Source of the DNA: Aralia elata
Lineage: Eukaryota > Streptophyta > Magnoliopsida > Apiales > Araliaceae
DNA: 64,000 bases
Assembly: GCA_034770075.1 (NCBI GenBank)
Contig: JAVJAP010000041.1
Coordinates: 62,001 to 126,000, forward strand
Reading direction: 5' to 3'
Position numbers and translations under genes: made by a program. The notes under the pieces are model-generated. The model worked only from the letters and a program-made list of their open reading frames with translations, was not told where the DNA came from and ran no database searches. Shown piece after piece: positions 21,393-33,500 of this stretch (positions within the stretch are counted from its first letter, which is position 1; the number at the start of each line of letters is the position of its first letter).

Positions 21393-23361
21393 CTCTATCT
21401 GTTCTAAAATATAAAAATCATTTTGACTTTTGGAAGTTAACTTAAAATATTTTTAAATTTAATATAGATGTGATTTGCTTAAATTTTTAAAAACAATAAA
21501 TCATTTAATTAACAATATTTTTAAAATATTCTGAAATATTAAGAACTGGATTAGATAAATTTAAATCACACCAATTTTATATTTATAATTTTCTCAAATA
21601 GGTTTTAAAAAGCCAAACTAACTCTTATATTTTAAAGTGAAGGGAGTACATGTATAATTGTATACTCTCTTATAATTAGTAGAAATACATAATTTTTCAA
21701 AATTAAAACATTTTAATTATGACATATTAAATTGAACAAGCTGGATCTTTGAGTTTTTAAAATTATTAGAGATTATTCACTATAAGAATATTAATTTATT
21801 AGGTAAATAACTATAATTCAATCTTATAATATTGCTCAATGCATTTTAATTGCTATTTAAGTGGGATGAAGATAAATAAGACACACACGAAAAATTCGTG
21901 ACAAACAAATTCATTCAGTTCAGCAAAATTTCTTTGGTCCACAAATATTTGTACTTCCACCGGCATTCCGAATAACAAGTATCTTGCTCTCCAATGACTC
22001 AATTGCATGCTAAGACTAAAATTGTATCATTTTTTTTGGACAAGATTAGCATTTTTTTGAACTTCATTATTTCTTGTGGATAAATTTCAAAGTTTAATGA
22101 CCAGATTTCCAATAATCATAACACCCATAATCGGATTTATAGTACCATTAGCTTCTTGATAATTGAGCACAATCACATCATCTAAACGTCCATAGTAATT
22201 AGACTCTTGACGATTTCTCCAAGAAAAAGATCATTTGTTTTTATTTTGAAATTTTTGCTTATCATTTTGAATTTTTTCCCAAGAGATCAGACCTAATGTG
22301 ACATACTCAAATATAATATAATGTCAGTAATAAAAATTAATATAATTTAAAAAGTTCACTAATTAACCACACAAAATTTTTTAGTTAGGACTTTATCCAA
22401 TACAATTCATCACAATAGAAAGACTATGATTTTAATCGACATGCACTTAGGCTTGGAGTTTAAATGGAGGGAAAAGAAAGGTAACAAGAATGGAACTATG
22501 GAAGTTCGTCACTTGCTCTATATAATGAATTTTAATAAGAAAGAAAGGAATAGATAAAATAAGCCCCCAACTTTTCTCTCTTTTCTTTCTTTTCAGATCG
22601 GAGAGAGATGAGAGAAATTAAAGTCTATTTAATAAAACTTCATTTAATTAGCCCCAATTAACTGTTACCCCAAACTTTATTTTCTCCTCTCTTTTTTTAT
22701 ATTATTTATTTCTCTTAAACTTTCTCTTCTAGTTACTTACAAACCCACAAGCAAAACTATAATGTTAACTTTTTGACATTAGCCAAATTAAAGTATGCCT
22801 GTTGTGAGAATAGCTTTCAACTGCACCTTCTTGAAAGGCTTAAGTAATTAATACCTAATTCAGGTTTCTTTTTTAATTTGGACAATTCTATAGAAATGAG
22901 ATACATTTGTATAACAGAATTGAAATTTATAATACTTGTATCACAAATGTCATCCGAAAAACTACTGTTATGCAAAATTATAGTTTTCCTCTACATAACA
23001 GAGAGTAGCAATTTTCCTTTTCCTTTAGTTTTTGAAATTCATATCATAGCCTAAGGAAAAGATAGGATCATACTTCCTATACAAAGGATTAGAATTATCT
23101 TAAAATGAATCGAATTACAAGTTAAACAAATAACTAAACAAGAAAAAAAAATCAACAAAAGCTCTATGCTGACAAATTTTTAGAGGGCTGGTACATGACT
23201 ACTACATCAGCCACAACATACAAATATATATGTATGTCAATGCATTATTCTCTTCTGCTCCTCTTAATTTCCCTATTCATTTCAAAAACACACTTATTTT
23301 ACTCTACCAAACATGGACTAATCTTCATTGCTTGAAGCTAGGCTCCTCATCTGTTCTTCAC
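20497..23361. other. AT-rich intergenic region
   Basis: No supported gene. 20750-21170 is extremely AT-rich, built from ATTATTTTAAAATATTAAAA-type pieces in both orientations. 21170-21250 has degenerate copies of GGGTCAAACTGGGTTG. An AT microsatellite lies at 21360-21389, followed by a MITE. The rest, up to the SKS stop codon, holds only short spurious ORFs; the last few hundred bases should include the SKS 3' UTR. Confidence 0.6.
21391..21648. mobile_element. Stowaway-like MITE
   Basis: The left end TACTCTATCTGTTCTAAAAT is mirrored by the right end ATTTTAAAGTGAAGGGAGTA, imperfect inverted repeats of about 30 bases with TA at each end. The total is 258 bp and it has no coding capacity. It fits Tc1/mariner-derived Stowaway elements, which target TA. 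Confidence 0.8.
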
Positions 23362-25201
23362 TCATATAGTGTAAAGTTTTTGCCTAGGCATGTCCTTCAC
23401 AATACCACACAATGGTGTGTTATCAGGGATGTTGTACTCGTCCCGTAGCGATCGCTCCGGTGAGAGAACACTTATGTAGAGTTGTTGCCCTAAGTATGAC
23501 CGCTCCAACATCATTGACCTAACGTTCCACATCCCAGCATTGTCTAATGTCAACATAACTGCTGCCCAACCCTTAGGGTACACTTGGATGGTTGTTCTGC
23601 TCACTGTATCAAGAAGATTGTAATTTTTTCTCTTTTCTGGTGACCATGTCCCTGCTTCGATTCTGTTGCAATAGTTCGTGTAATAATTTGTAAGCTATCT
23701 GACTTAAAAAAATTAAAAGAAAATTGTACATTTAGTACTTAATTTTATTTTTATCTAAGTAAAATTATTATCGAAGAAAGGAATGCTGAATGTCAGCATT
23801 CCTTTCTCCGATAATTGTTTATGTATGTTATATATTGACTTACGCGACTGGGAAGAAAGAATATCCAGAAATGTGCCATGTTTGAATGCTATTCTCATGA
23901 TTCTCAAATATGATTTCTACAAAATTCCGAAAAGTGCCATTGAGTACGTTGGGTTCCATTATGACCACCTCCGCGTCCTTTGCTGGCGGATCGTCCTTAA
24001 TAAGGTCGTATTTGAACACCTTGTCCGCAACTCCAAAGTACTCCGCTAGCTTTAGTGGGGTCTCCGGATCTTTGTGGGACACTCCGTTGATGGCGTATCT
24101 AAGCTTTCCGTCCACGGTGCCCGCCGTGTTCGCAAGCTTGATGGTGCGAGTGATATTGATCTTCCCGTAATGGTAAGAACCTTGAGGATTCGGGCGAGCA
24201 GCACTCGCTGTGAGGTTCCACCGATACGAGCGGAACTGGTTTAGAGACCAGGCCCAACCCGTTGGAGCTTCAGGGAGGACCGGTGAGGCTGGTCCTTTGC
24301 CACCTACGTAACGAATGGTGGCCGTTGAGGTCAACACGATCTTTGAAAACCGCGTAGAAACCACCATGAAGTAGTCCTTAGGCTCTTGGTCCATGGTTAC
24401 CAACACGGAGTAGCATTGCCCTACGTGCACATCTAGTGCATCGTACACATTTTGCACTGTGTGTGATCCTTCGATCTCCACTAATTTCAACAAGTGGTTC
24501 TGAATACGCACGTTAAGTGAGTACTTAAATCCCAAATTACAGAATCTAAACCGATAAGTTTTGCCAGGCAGCAAGTTAAACATCGGCTCGTCCTTCCCGT
24601 CTCCTTTACCAGACTTACCATTGATAACAACACCATCAGGCTTCTGTAGGGTACGACCGCTATCCAAATGTTTCTTCAATGCAGAGTGACTCTTAGTATA
24701 CCAATCACCAATCATGACTGAAAACTCGGCCTCAGGGTTTGGAAACGGAATTGGGATGAGATCGCGACTATGAACGCGGATGCTACCATAACCGCCTGCA
24801 GCCTTATGCATGGCCGTGGACGGATAATAGTAGTAGCTACCTATCTGATCCTTAACTTGGAACTGATAGGTATAATTGGTGCCCGGGGGAATAGGGCAGC
24901 TAGTTCCTGGCAAGCCTTCTTGCCAAGAATTCTTCCTTTGTTGAATACCGTGCCAATGGAAAGAGATTGGCTCATCGATTTTGTTAAAAACATTGACCAC
25001 AATATTGTTATTGGAAGTGCAATTTATGAAGGGACCAGGAAATTCGCCATTGATGAGAATAATTTGTTGGGGGACACCCAAGGGAGAGAGGGTGCCATAA
25101 GTAACATCCCATGTAAAGAACAAATAAGGGTCCTCCCCATGAACATATGCCAACAGGCAAGATAACAACAAACCAAGAACTTGAAAATTTACTCTACCCA
25201 T
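23362..25201 (-). CDS. SKU5-similar (SKS) multicopper-oxidase-like protein
   Basis: Two exons: 25201-23844 (1,358 nt) and 23662-23362 (301 nt), joined across a 181-nt intron (donor C|GTAAGT, acceptor CAACAG|A). They form a 552-residue protein ending KDMPRQKLYTI. Residues 1-22 are a signal peptide (LGLLLSCLLAYVHG), then three cupredoxin domains at about 25-145, 160-320 and 370-520. Copper ligands are mostly lost: HWHG (82-85) remains, but the second site reads GSYYYYPSTAMH and the third TWHISGYSFF, so oxidase activity is unlikely. It resembles the pollen-type SKS12/13, NTP303 and Bp10 proteins, called L-ascorbate oxidase homologs, which act in the cell wall or apoplast. The C-terminus is not hydrophobic, so no GPI anchor is expected, unlike SKU5 itself. 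The assignment to the pollen clade is by resemblance. Confidence 0.93.
23767..23815. repeat. Hairpin in the SKS intron (23 bp arms, 3 nt loop)
   Basis: Arms 23767-23789 and 23793-23815 pair over 23 positions with one mismatch (A against G at the seventh), leaving ATG as the loop. It lies inside the 181-nt intron, close to the donor. It is too short for an ordinary MITE. Confidence 0.85.
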
Positions 25202-25224
25202 ATTTTATTTTCCTTCACTTTGTC

Positions 25225-25246
25225 TATATATGTATATATATATATA
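25225..25246 (-). promoter_or_regulatory. Possible TATA region of the SKS gene
   Basis: A run of TATATA repeats on the minus strand lies about 25-45 bases before the ATG at 25201. That would leave a very short 5' UTR. It is also a simple repeat, so it may not be functional; another AT-rich candidate is near 25375. Confidence 0.3.
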
Positions 25247-25827
25247 CACCTCTATATCTCTCTGTCTTGTTTTTGGTATTCTTTAATATTTGTTGTTTGT
25301 TTGGACACCTCTTTTGGTGGAAGAGAGGTGAGAGTTTGATGTTTTGGGAAGTGGCATTAATTGGAACCTCCATTTATTTTTTATATACATGAGTAAGATG
25401 GGCATAATTTAGAGGAAGAGAAATGATAACCTTTGAATCCCCTTCATTCATCGTTCACTCATTCTCCTTGCATTCAGCTCTTCCTTTACTTTCTTTTTAT
25501 CCCTCCTAGTCTTTTGCTCTATCTATGTCTAAAATAGTAAAAATTGTCTTCCTAATATTTCTTACTTTTTATCGCAGTTGGTCCTATTTTATTTGTCCAT
25601 GTTATTTGTGGTAATTAAGGGCGTGGAAATAGTCATGCATAGAGCATAGCAATGGCCAACCATTTAGATTTTGGCAATTTAAAAAATCCTTGAATTTCCA
25701 TGGACTAAATTGAGACTAACACTGACCGGCTAACCATTAGGAAGCAATATTCTTGGTTTTGTACTCCCTTCTTTCCAAAAAAAAAATTAAAAAATTAAAA
25801 ATTAAAAGTAAACAATTCTTATAATTA

Positions 25828-26085
25828 TACTCTCTCCATTCCGAAATTAGATATATAATTTGACTTTTAAAATCAAACGACGGCATAATAAATTTCAAAT
25901 TGATGTGAATATATTTAATTTTAGTTGATACTATTATTATAATTGTATAGTATATAACAAAAACTATTAATCGCAAAAAAAAAATCATTCTAAACTTTTA
26001 TGAGTCATATTAATTTTGAAATTTAAAATGTCGTCGTTTGACCTCAAAAGTCAAATTGTATCTCTAATTTTGAACGAAGAGAGTA
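25828..26085. mobile_element. Stowaway-like MITE
   Basis: The left end TACTCTCTCCATTCCGAAAT mirrors the right end ATTTTGAACGAAGAGAGTA. Internal inverted blocks AAACGACG and CGTCGTTT also pair. Length 258 bp, TA at both ends, no coding capacity. Confidence 0.8.
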
Positions 26086-26116
<31 letters not shown>

Positions 26117-26383
26117 GATATAGATATACAAATTATAGTTTCCATTATTGTTTTCTTGAAAATTAAAAAAATTCATATTAGTTTTAAAATTAAAAATACT
26201 CCTTGTGCTAAAAAATTAGAGATATATTTTTTTTAGTTTGTTTCAAAATTAGAAATATATTTTTATTTTAAGATTATAAAGTGACATTATATTCCTAATT
26301 TACTATTACTTTCAATATCAAACCCCCTCCGAACTAATGTTAACGCTATATTTGAGAATATAAAATTATTCTTAAAAATTGTG

Positions 26384-26417
<34 letters not shown>

Positions 26418-26420
<3 letters not shown>

Positions 26421-26790
26421 CCAGGATCAGGTCCGGACTCCCGGACCTGATCAAAATACGGACCTCAAATTTTATTTTATTTTTTTGCACTTTTTTTTTT
26501 CAAAACAACTAAAAAAAATATATAGGTATTTTTGGTATTGAAAAATATTGTTAAAATACTGTTTTGGGTATGATTTGGATACATATAACAAAAAGTGTTG
26601 TACCGACTGTATAACATTGTTTGTTATATGTATCCAAATCATACCCAAAACATTGTATTAACAAATTTTTTCAGTATCAAAAATAACTATACATTTTTTA
26701 TTAGTTGTTTTAAAAAAAAAGTGCAAAAAAAAAAAAAATTTTGGGGTCCGGATTTTATCAGGTCGGGAAGTCCGGACCTGATCCGGTCTC
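26418..26790. mobile_element. Foldback MITE with about 160 bp arms
   Basis: GGATCAGGTCCGGAC near the left end is matched exactly by its complement GTCCGGACCTGATCC near the right end. Pairing continues inward through TTTTTTGCAC / GTGCAAAAAA and TGGGTATGATTTGGATACAT / ATGTATCCAAATCATACCCA almost to the centre near 26610. The element sits in TA repeats on both sides, so the exact target duplication cannot be read. Superfamily not assigned. Confidence 0.75.
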
Positions 26791-26793
26791 TAT

Positions 26794-26828
<35 letters not shown>

Positions 26829-26876
26829 CGATTTCCAAAAATCAATACTTATCCTATATTTTAAAATCAAAGAATA

Positions 26877-27398
26877 TACTCTCTCCATCCCAAATTAATT
26901 GCTCAGTTTTGACTTTTTTAAATCAAATTGACTATTTTTAGAATTAATAATTAAGCGTATATAAATATATTTCTAAAATTATAAAAATTGGGGTTAGTAA
27001 TAAATTGTATATACTTTCTTTTGGTTATAATCTCTTTACCTATATTTTAGCAGAAATAGTAAAAAGATTAATTTTAAAAATGGTCAATTTGACTTTAAAA
27101 AGTCAAAACTGAATAATTACTCCCTCCGTCCCAAATTAATTGCTCAATTTTGACCTTTTAAAGTCAAATTGACTATTTTTAAAATTAATCTTTTTACTAT
27201 TTTTGCTAACATATAGGTGAAGATATTATAACCAAAAGAAAGTATATACAATTTATTACTAATTTTAATTTTTATAATTTTAGAAATATATTTATATATG
27301 CTTAATTATTAATTTTAAAAATAATTAATTTGACTTAAAAAAGTTCTAGAAAAGCAATTAATTTGAGACGAATGGAGTAATTTGGAACGGAGGGAGTA
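26877..27398. mobile_element. Two related Stowaway-like MITEs in inverted orientation
   Basis: The first copy runs from about 26877 (TACTCTCTCCATCCC) to about 27130. The second continues to 27398 and is its inverted counterpart: TTTCTTTTGGTTATAAT near 27018 is mirrored by ATTATAACCAAAAGAAA near 27226. Together they form a palindrome of about 520 bp ending GGAGGGAGTA only 150 bases before the protease start codon. Confidence 0.78.
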
Positions 27399-27548
27399 TT
27401 CCTTTTCCAAAAACGGGTCTGACCCGACGACTTAGCCGGCGAATCCTTGAGCAGTACTAGTAACTAATTGCAAGCACTTAAAAATAGTATTTTTTTTTTC
27501 TTTTTTTTCCACATTGTTATTCATCAAAACTGAAAAGCAAAGCGGCCT

Positions 27549-30500
27549 ATGAGAAGGAGAACGAAAATGGTGATGGGCGCCCTGGTCAGACCATCGTCAA
27601 GTCCCCTCACCTCCACCTCTACCAGCTCCACCTTATTCAGTAATGGCGCTGCAGCTATTCAATTCGTATTACTACTGATACTTCTTCTGATCTCTATCTC
27701 TACCAATTCCACTGCAAGCTTTGTAATCAGTGTGAATTCCAAATTCGCCGGACTGGGGAGTTCGCTCAGTGACCTAAAATCTCACGATGATCTCCGGCAT
27801 CTCCATATTCTTGCCGCCGGTGTCGACCTCCCCCTCGGCGGAATTGGCCGTCCCGATACTGTTGGGTGAGTCGTTTATTCTCTCTCTTTTGCGTTCATGA
27901 TTCATATGTATATGTATTTATATATTGTGATGATTATGTTGCAAGCGGTGTTTATAGAGAGTATTGTAACTGTGGGATTTTGATACATCAACTGAGTTCA
28001 TTGAAATTTTTAGAGCTTAATTGGAGTATTTTTTTTTCTTTCTTTCTGTAGTTAGTTATGTTGAACTCTTAGGCAACATGTATGGAACTCAAAAAGAGTG
28101 CGGGGAAGGGGATGGAAAGTAAAGGAATGGAGAAGAAAATAAAATTTTAGGGGAAAGATTAAAGCCTTGCTAACAACTATCACACTTAATATTTAGCCAG
28201 TTTTGTGTCTCCATGTGAAGAAGAGCATTAAAAAAGATAGTGGAGACAAAAAATTTAGAATAAGATACGAAAACTTAGAGAACACTTTAAGGTTTATTTG
28301 TAACGAACGAGTGATGACACCTCTTTTGCTTAAAAAAGAAATGTTTAGTTGTGTTCTTTTTAACTCTTATCAAGTTCGTCTTCAACATAAGAATGTATCA
28401 TAAATCTTATCGTCTTACAATACGTAAGATATGGTGTGATACTGTGTCACGTTTAGATACCTAATTATACTATATTGAATTGCTTTTGTATCGTAAGATT
28501 GTATCGTGCATCGTAAGATATTGACAAATTTGTACCGTTAGGTTATAGGTCAATTATACATTTCTATCTCACTTCAAAGAAGCTTACCTCAAATGGAGAA
28601 CAATAGATGTTATGCTTAGACAAATTCGAGTTTATATTCCATCCTCCTCTGCTTCTCTTCATCATCTCCTTATTGAAATAGATTTCATATTCTTATTATC
28701 TTCAAATTGGGTTCGTCATCCGCAATGACCCGTCATGTAGGGGTACTAGTGATGATGTTGGTCTTTAGGTGTGGCCCTTACTGTATAGTAGGTCGTTTAG
28801 GCACTGTACCAAAATCAAGAACAAGAACTAGTATGTTCTTCTTCTCCTTTTTCTTTTCCTGCTTCTGCTTCCATTATTGCTTTTATAAGTTTGTTATTGT
28901 TTATTTTGCCTCTCTTTCAAAGATATTAAGGTCTCTAAATTTATATCTTATTCAATTTCAGACAACAGACTTCGTGTTGGGATGACTTAGATCTATAGTT
29001 GAATAATGAGGAATTAGTGAATTTGGGGATGTTTGGGAAATGATGAACATGTCATTTAGACACTAAAGAGTCGTGATTAATTTAGACACTAAAGAACAAA
29101 ACTTGGGAGAAAAATAATTTTGATGGTCGATGCTGGATCGGTGGTATTTGACAGGGAGAAGAAGAAGAAGAAGTTGAGTCACCTCAAAGTGGAAAATGGA
29201 GTCAACTCAAAAAGGAAAAGGAAGTTGTGTCAACTGAACAAAAAAAAAAGTTGAACCCACTCAACTTTCTCCCTCCTCATTATCAAGCAAACTCAGTTAT
29301 CATGCCAACTCAGCTTTATCTCTCTTTATTAGGGTTGATGTATTTATGTTAAAAGTCAAAATAATTTGATGTAACGTTTTGTAAGAAAATTAAAGTTCAG
29401 TGAGATGTTTGCTAGTTCGGGTATAGTTGAGTGAGGTAAAAAACATTTAACCCCTTTTTAAAATTTTCTTTAAAACCCTCCTACACATATCTACTCGTAC
29501 TCTCACATTTTTCTTATTTATAAGCTTTTAATGTTCTCTCCAATTCAATTCCTTCTAGATTTTATTACTTGTAGTATAGATTTAATATCGCTCTTCTGAC
29601 GCTATTAAATAACTTTTCTTCGTGTAAAAAAAAATATAGCTCCGTACCTATTCTTTTATAGTGGTTTGAAGCTGTACCGCTGCTTTTGTGGTTATATAAT
29701 TTCTTAAGGTTTCCAAATGTTGTAGGCTTTACTATGCTAAGATTGGGATTGGAACACCTTCAAGGGACTACTATGTGCAAGTAGATACTGGAAGTGACAT
29801 TATGTGGGTTAATTGCATTCAATGCAGAGAATGCCCCAAGCGAGGCTATCACAATGTAAGCATACCTTTTCTCTTTTCTTTCTTTCTTTTCTTTTTTTTT
29901 TTTTCATTTTCATGTATCTTTTTTAAATTTGTCTTTAGTTAAGCTTCCTTTTGTTTTAGTATGAACATTATTACATTTTTATTGAAGCTGATCTTTTTGA
30001 ATCACATGTTATCTTGCTAACAGCTTGAACTTACACTCTACAATCCAAAGGATTCCGTGACGGGAAAGTTGGTTTCTTGTGATCAAGAGTTTTGTTTAGA
30101 GATCAATAGAGGTTCAGTTTCTGGTTGCAAAGCTAATATGTCTTGTTTGTATACCGAGGTTTATGGAGATGGCAGCTATAGTATTGGCTACTTTGTTAAG
30201 GATGTAGTTCAATATGACCGTGTGTCTGGAGATCTCCAAACTAGATTGGCAAATGGAAGTGTTATTTTTGGGTAACTCTATATATCTTATTCTCTTTTTG
30301 ATATCATGTTTGAGGTGACAAGTAGTAAGTACTCTCTCTATATATATTAGATGTAGATATACATCTTTATCTTTCTCTCTATCTGGTTAGAAAAAGTGAC
30401 TTCAAAACAAACAAAAATAAAAATAGTAAATCAGAGTTGATGCAACCTTGTCTGTTGAGCAGGACTCGCCTATATGGAGAAGCCTTTAATATATTAATCA

Positions 30501-33500
30501 GTTGACTTCCTATTTCAGTAAAATTTTGCATCTCTTTCCGGAGTCACCTCATGTGCAAAACTTGTTTTTGCATATTCCTATGGCATGCATAAATTCACGT
30601 TGGGAGAAAATTCTATTACAGAATTTGTATGTTGCCTTTATATTTGGCTCTTTCTGTTGCTCCTTTGCATGTACTGTGGAGGCAACCTGTGCCAGACTGT
30701 CCCTAGCTAGTTTATGTAAAGATTTATCGTGGTCTTTGTAACTCGTACCTTGGACATATTCTTGTTTGAGTTTTATCCTCCTTAATGCTGGGAACAATTT
30801 CAATATTGCTCATTGTTAAATTCTTAAATAACTCTAAGATGGTCTATTCCTTCAAAAAGTTTTCACTGCATGAGCTGTATTCAATTCCTTGCTATCTCCT
30901 GCCTATCGGTATTGTAACTGCAGAAAATTTTAATCTTTGTTTTGGAGTTGTTGAAAATAGCAATGGCTCTAGCCTATGCCCTGGTGTTGGGATTGATGCC
31001 TTACTCTGCACAGCCAGTAACCGGCTTGTGAAACTATCATTTCTTTTGCAAAGTGCTTTGCTGTAATGCTGGCCATTAGGTAGACAATAAAGTTGCTTAT
31101 CCACGAGATGAGATGTGTATATAACTATGTGAAAGCTATTTGAATTCTATGAACGTATAGCTGTTTACCTGGAAATATCAATTGCTAATGGCTAACTGTT
31201 GTGTCCTGAAATGCTGAGCGAAATATACTTTCTTACTATGTTTCTATCTGTATGTCTTCTCTCATTTGTTTCTTTTCCCTTAGATTTCCCTCATTCTTTT
31301 TTTTTTGGTAGTTGAATTTGTTTCCAAACTTTGTGCATATTATCTGCGTGGGGTTTGAACGCTGTTTCATATGTGTGCTTGTGCTTGTGGATATGTGTTT
31401 GTAGTTTATTTTTGTTTCTTCATATAAACAAGATTTAAAGTGGTGTTTAAGCTGTACCTCTAGAGTATGAAATTAGCAACACCAGTGTCAATTTGGCCAT
31501 AATATGACATTATTACTTCTGGAGAAGGGTATTAATGGTTTGTTTGGTTCTATACTTGCTAGACAAGAACCAGAACAAAGTTAGATTGATTATGAGACTT
31601 TGAAATCAAAACTGAACTCAAATGATACTAGAATTGAGCCAATAGAACATAGTACAACTGTTCTCAACTTTCAGTTTGATTCTACACTCTTAGTTTTTAA
31701 TAAATACCCATTTGCTATTATTAAATAATAAACACATTTTTTAAAAAATAATGATGCAACTTCCCTCTTAAATCTTTATATAAAAAAAAGAGAGGATAAA
31801 ATAAACAGAGTGCATATTTTGTGAAACCAACAAACGATTCATCATGTCTGTTTATGTATACATAATATATTGTGTGTCTGTGTCTATATAACACACACAC
31901 ATTTGGTTTTATGTTGGTTTGATTATGTTTTGTTCTCCAATTCAATTCTGTTTTTCTTCTCTGAAACTATTCTTGATTCAGTTTTCATTTTTTAATTTAA
32001 ATTTTTGAAACCTGAATGAAATGAGCAATTTAAGAAACCTAACCAAATCAAACCAATCTAAGTGGTCGGCTTGGTTTAATTCTTTTGAACCAGTTATCTG
32101 GTATGATGAATAACCCTAGTCCTGTACAAGTAAAATACAAACTAGTGATACATGTTTAAGATTTAGTTTTAATGAGTGAAATTTTTTGCTTGGTGTGCCT
32201 AAAAATTATAATACCACCACAGCATGGCAAGCCTATTAAGTTAAGTGATTCTAGAGGTACATGTCTGCTTTGTTTTCTTTCATTATTATTTTAAGTCATT
32301 GCCCTGTAATCTTGTCTACTTGAACTTGAATTAACTTTTTAGTTTTCTTGTTAATTTGTTGTAATTTTCTTTTTACAAAGGTTGATGCGTGGCGGTATCT
32401 ATAGAAAAAAATAAAAATATTAAAGCATGGCCTCGTATATGCTAAAAGTGTTTTAAAAAATATAATAACTTTTCAAATTTTGTTTTGATGAAGTTCTTAT
32501 TATTTGTGGAAAGTTCTTTGTCTTTTTTCCTTTAGTCATCTTCTTTGCTAAGCGTTTTTTATGCCATCTTTTTGTATCTTATGCACGCATTTTTTAGTGG
32601 TAATTTTATTTTGTCCCAAGTCTTTTATTTTGTTGCTTATCTACCTTGTGTTTCTTTTGTTTCTTGTAGTTGTGGTGCTAGACAATCGGGGGATCTTGGT
32701 TCTTCTGAAGATGCACTTGATGGGATACTTGGTTTTGGAAAATCAAATTCATCCGTTATCTCACAGTTAGCTTCATCTGGAAATGTGAAAAAGATGTTTG
32801 CACATTGTTTAGATGGTGTAAATGGCGGTGGCATTTTCGCAATGGGGCATGTTGTTCAACCGAAAGTTAACACAACACCCCTGGTACCAAACCAGTATGT
32901 GCTTTCTTTATTTCTAAATAAATTATTGTTTTTACTCATTTGAATTTATTCATGAATTCTGTTTCCATGATTTGTTTGATCGTTTACTTGTTGGATTTGT
33001 TGTTTTTGCTTAAATATTACTATATCTATATTTTTAATTGTGTGGAATAATTGTTTAAATTAAGTACCCTTTTGAGTTAACGTGCTAGTTGTGGGTTATT
33101 TTTACTGGTATGACAAAACATAGTTTTCATAACTTCATTTTTTTTAATTGGTGTAATATGATATAAGTTTCTCGAAATATCACGTTGTCAGAATTTTAAT
33201 TGTCATTTGAACAACCTATTCATAAAAGTTATACAGAGTTGAATTCAGTTCTGCTCTTACTATTAAGGTGAACCATATTTGTTGATGTTGCCTATTCATA
33301 TTTTAGTTTATATTATGGTGGACTTAGTTGTCCTTAACCACCCTGCTGCAAGCATCAGAACTTACTAAATAAAATAAAAAGGACATGCATTTATGTTTGA
33401 AGTTGATCCATGTCTCGTGGACAATTAATGTTCTCTTGTATGTCTATTTATTAGTTTCATGTGCAATAAATTTTTCTCTAATTTGGCAACTTAGTTTATC

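Larger units (their letters stand above)
25247..27548. other. Intergenic region rich in MITEs
   Basis: Lies between the divergent SKS and aspartic protease genes, so it should hold both promoters. It carries a Stowaway-like MITE (25828-26085), TA microsatellites (about 26092-26115, 26389-26416, 26793-26828), a foldback element and a MITE pair. The 150 bases from 27399 to the protease ATG are the only non-repetitive sequence left immediately before that gene. I see no clear TATA box there. Confidence 0.6.

Noticed and set aside
23840..24170. Plus-strand ORFs over the SKS gene, also 24770-25165
   Set aside because: Shadows of the minus-strand coding exon; no independent features.
27866..28051. 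61-codon ORF just after protease exon 1
   Set aside because: It begins within intron 1, at the donor, and has no protein features.
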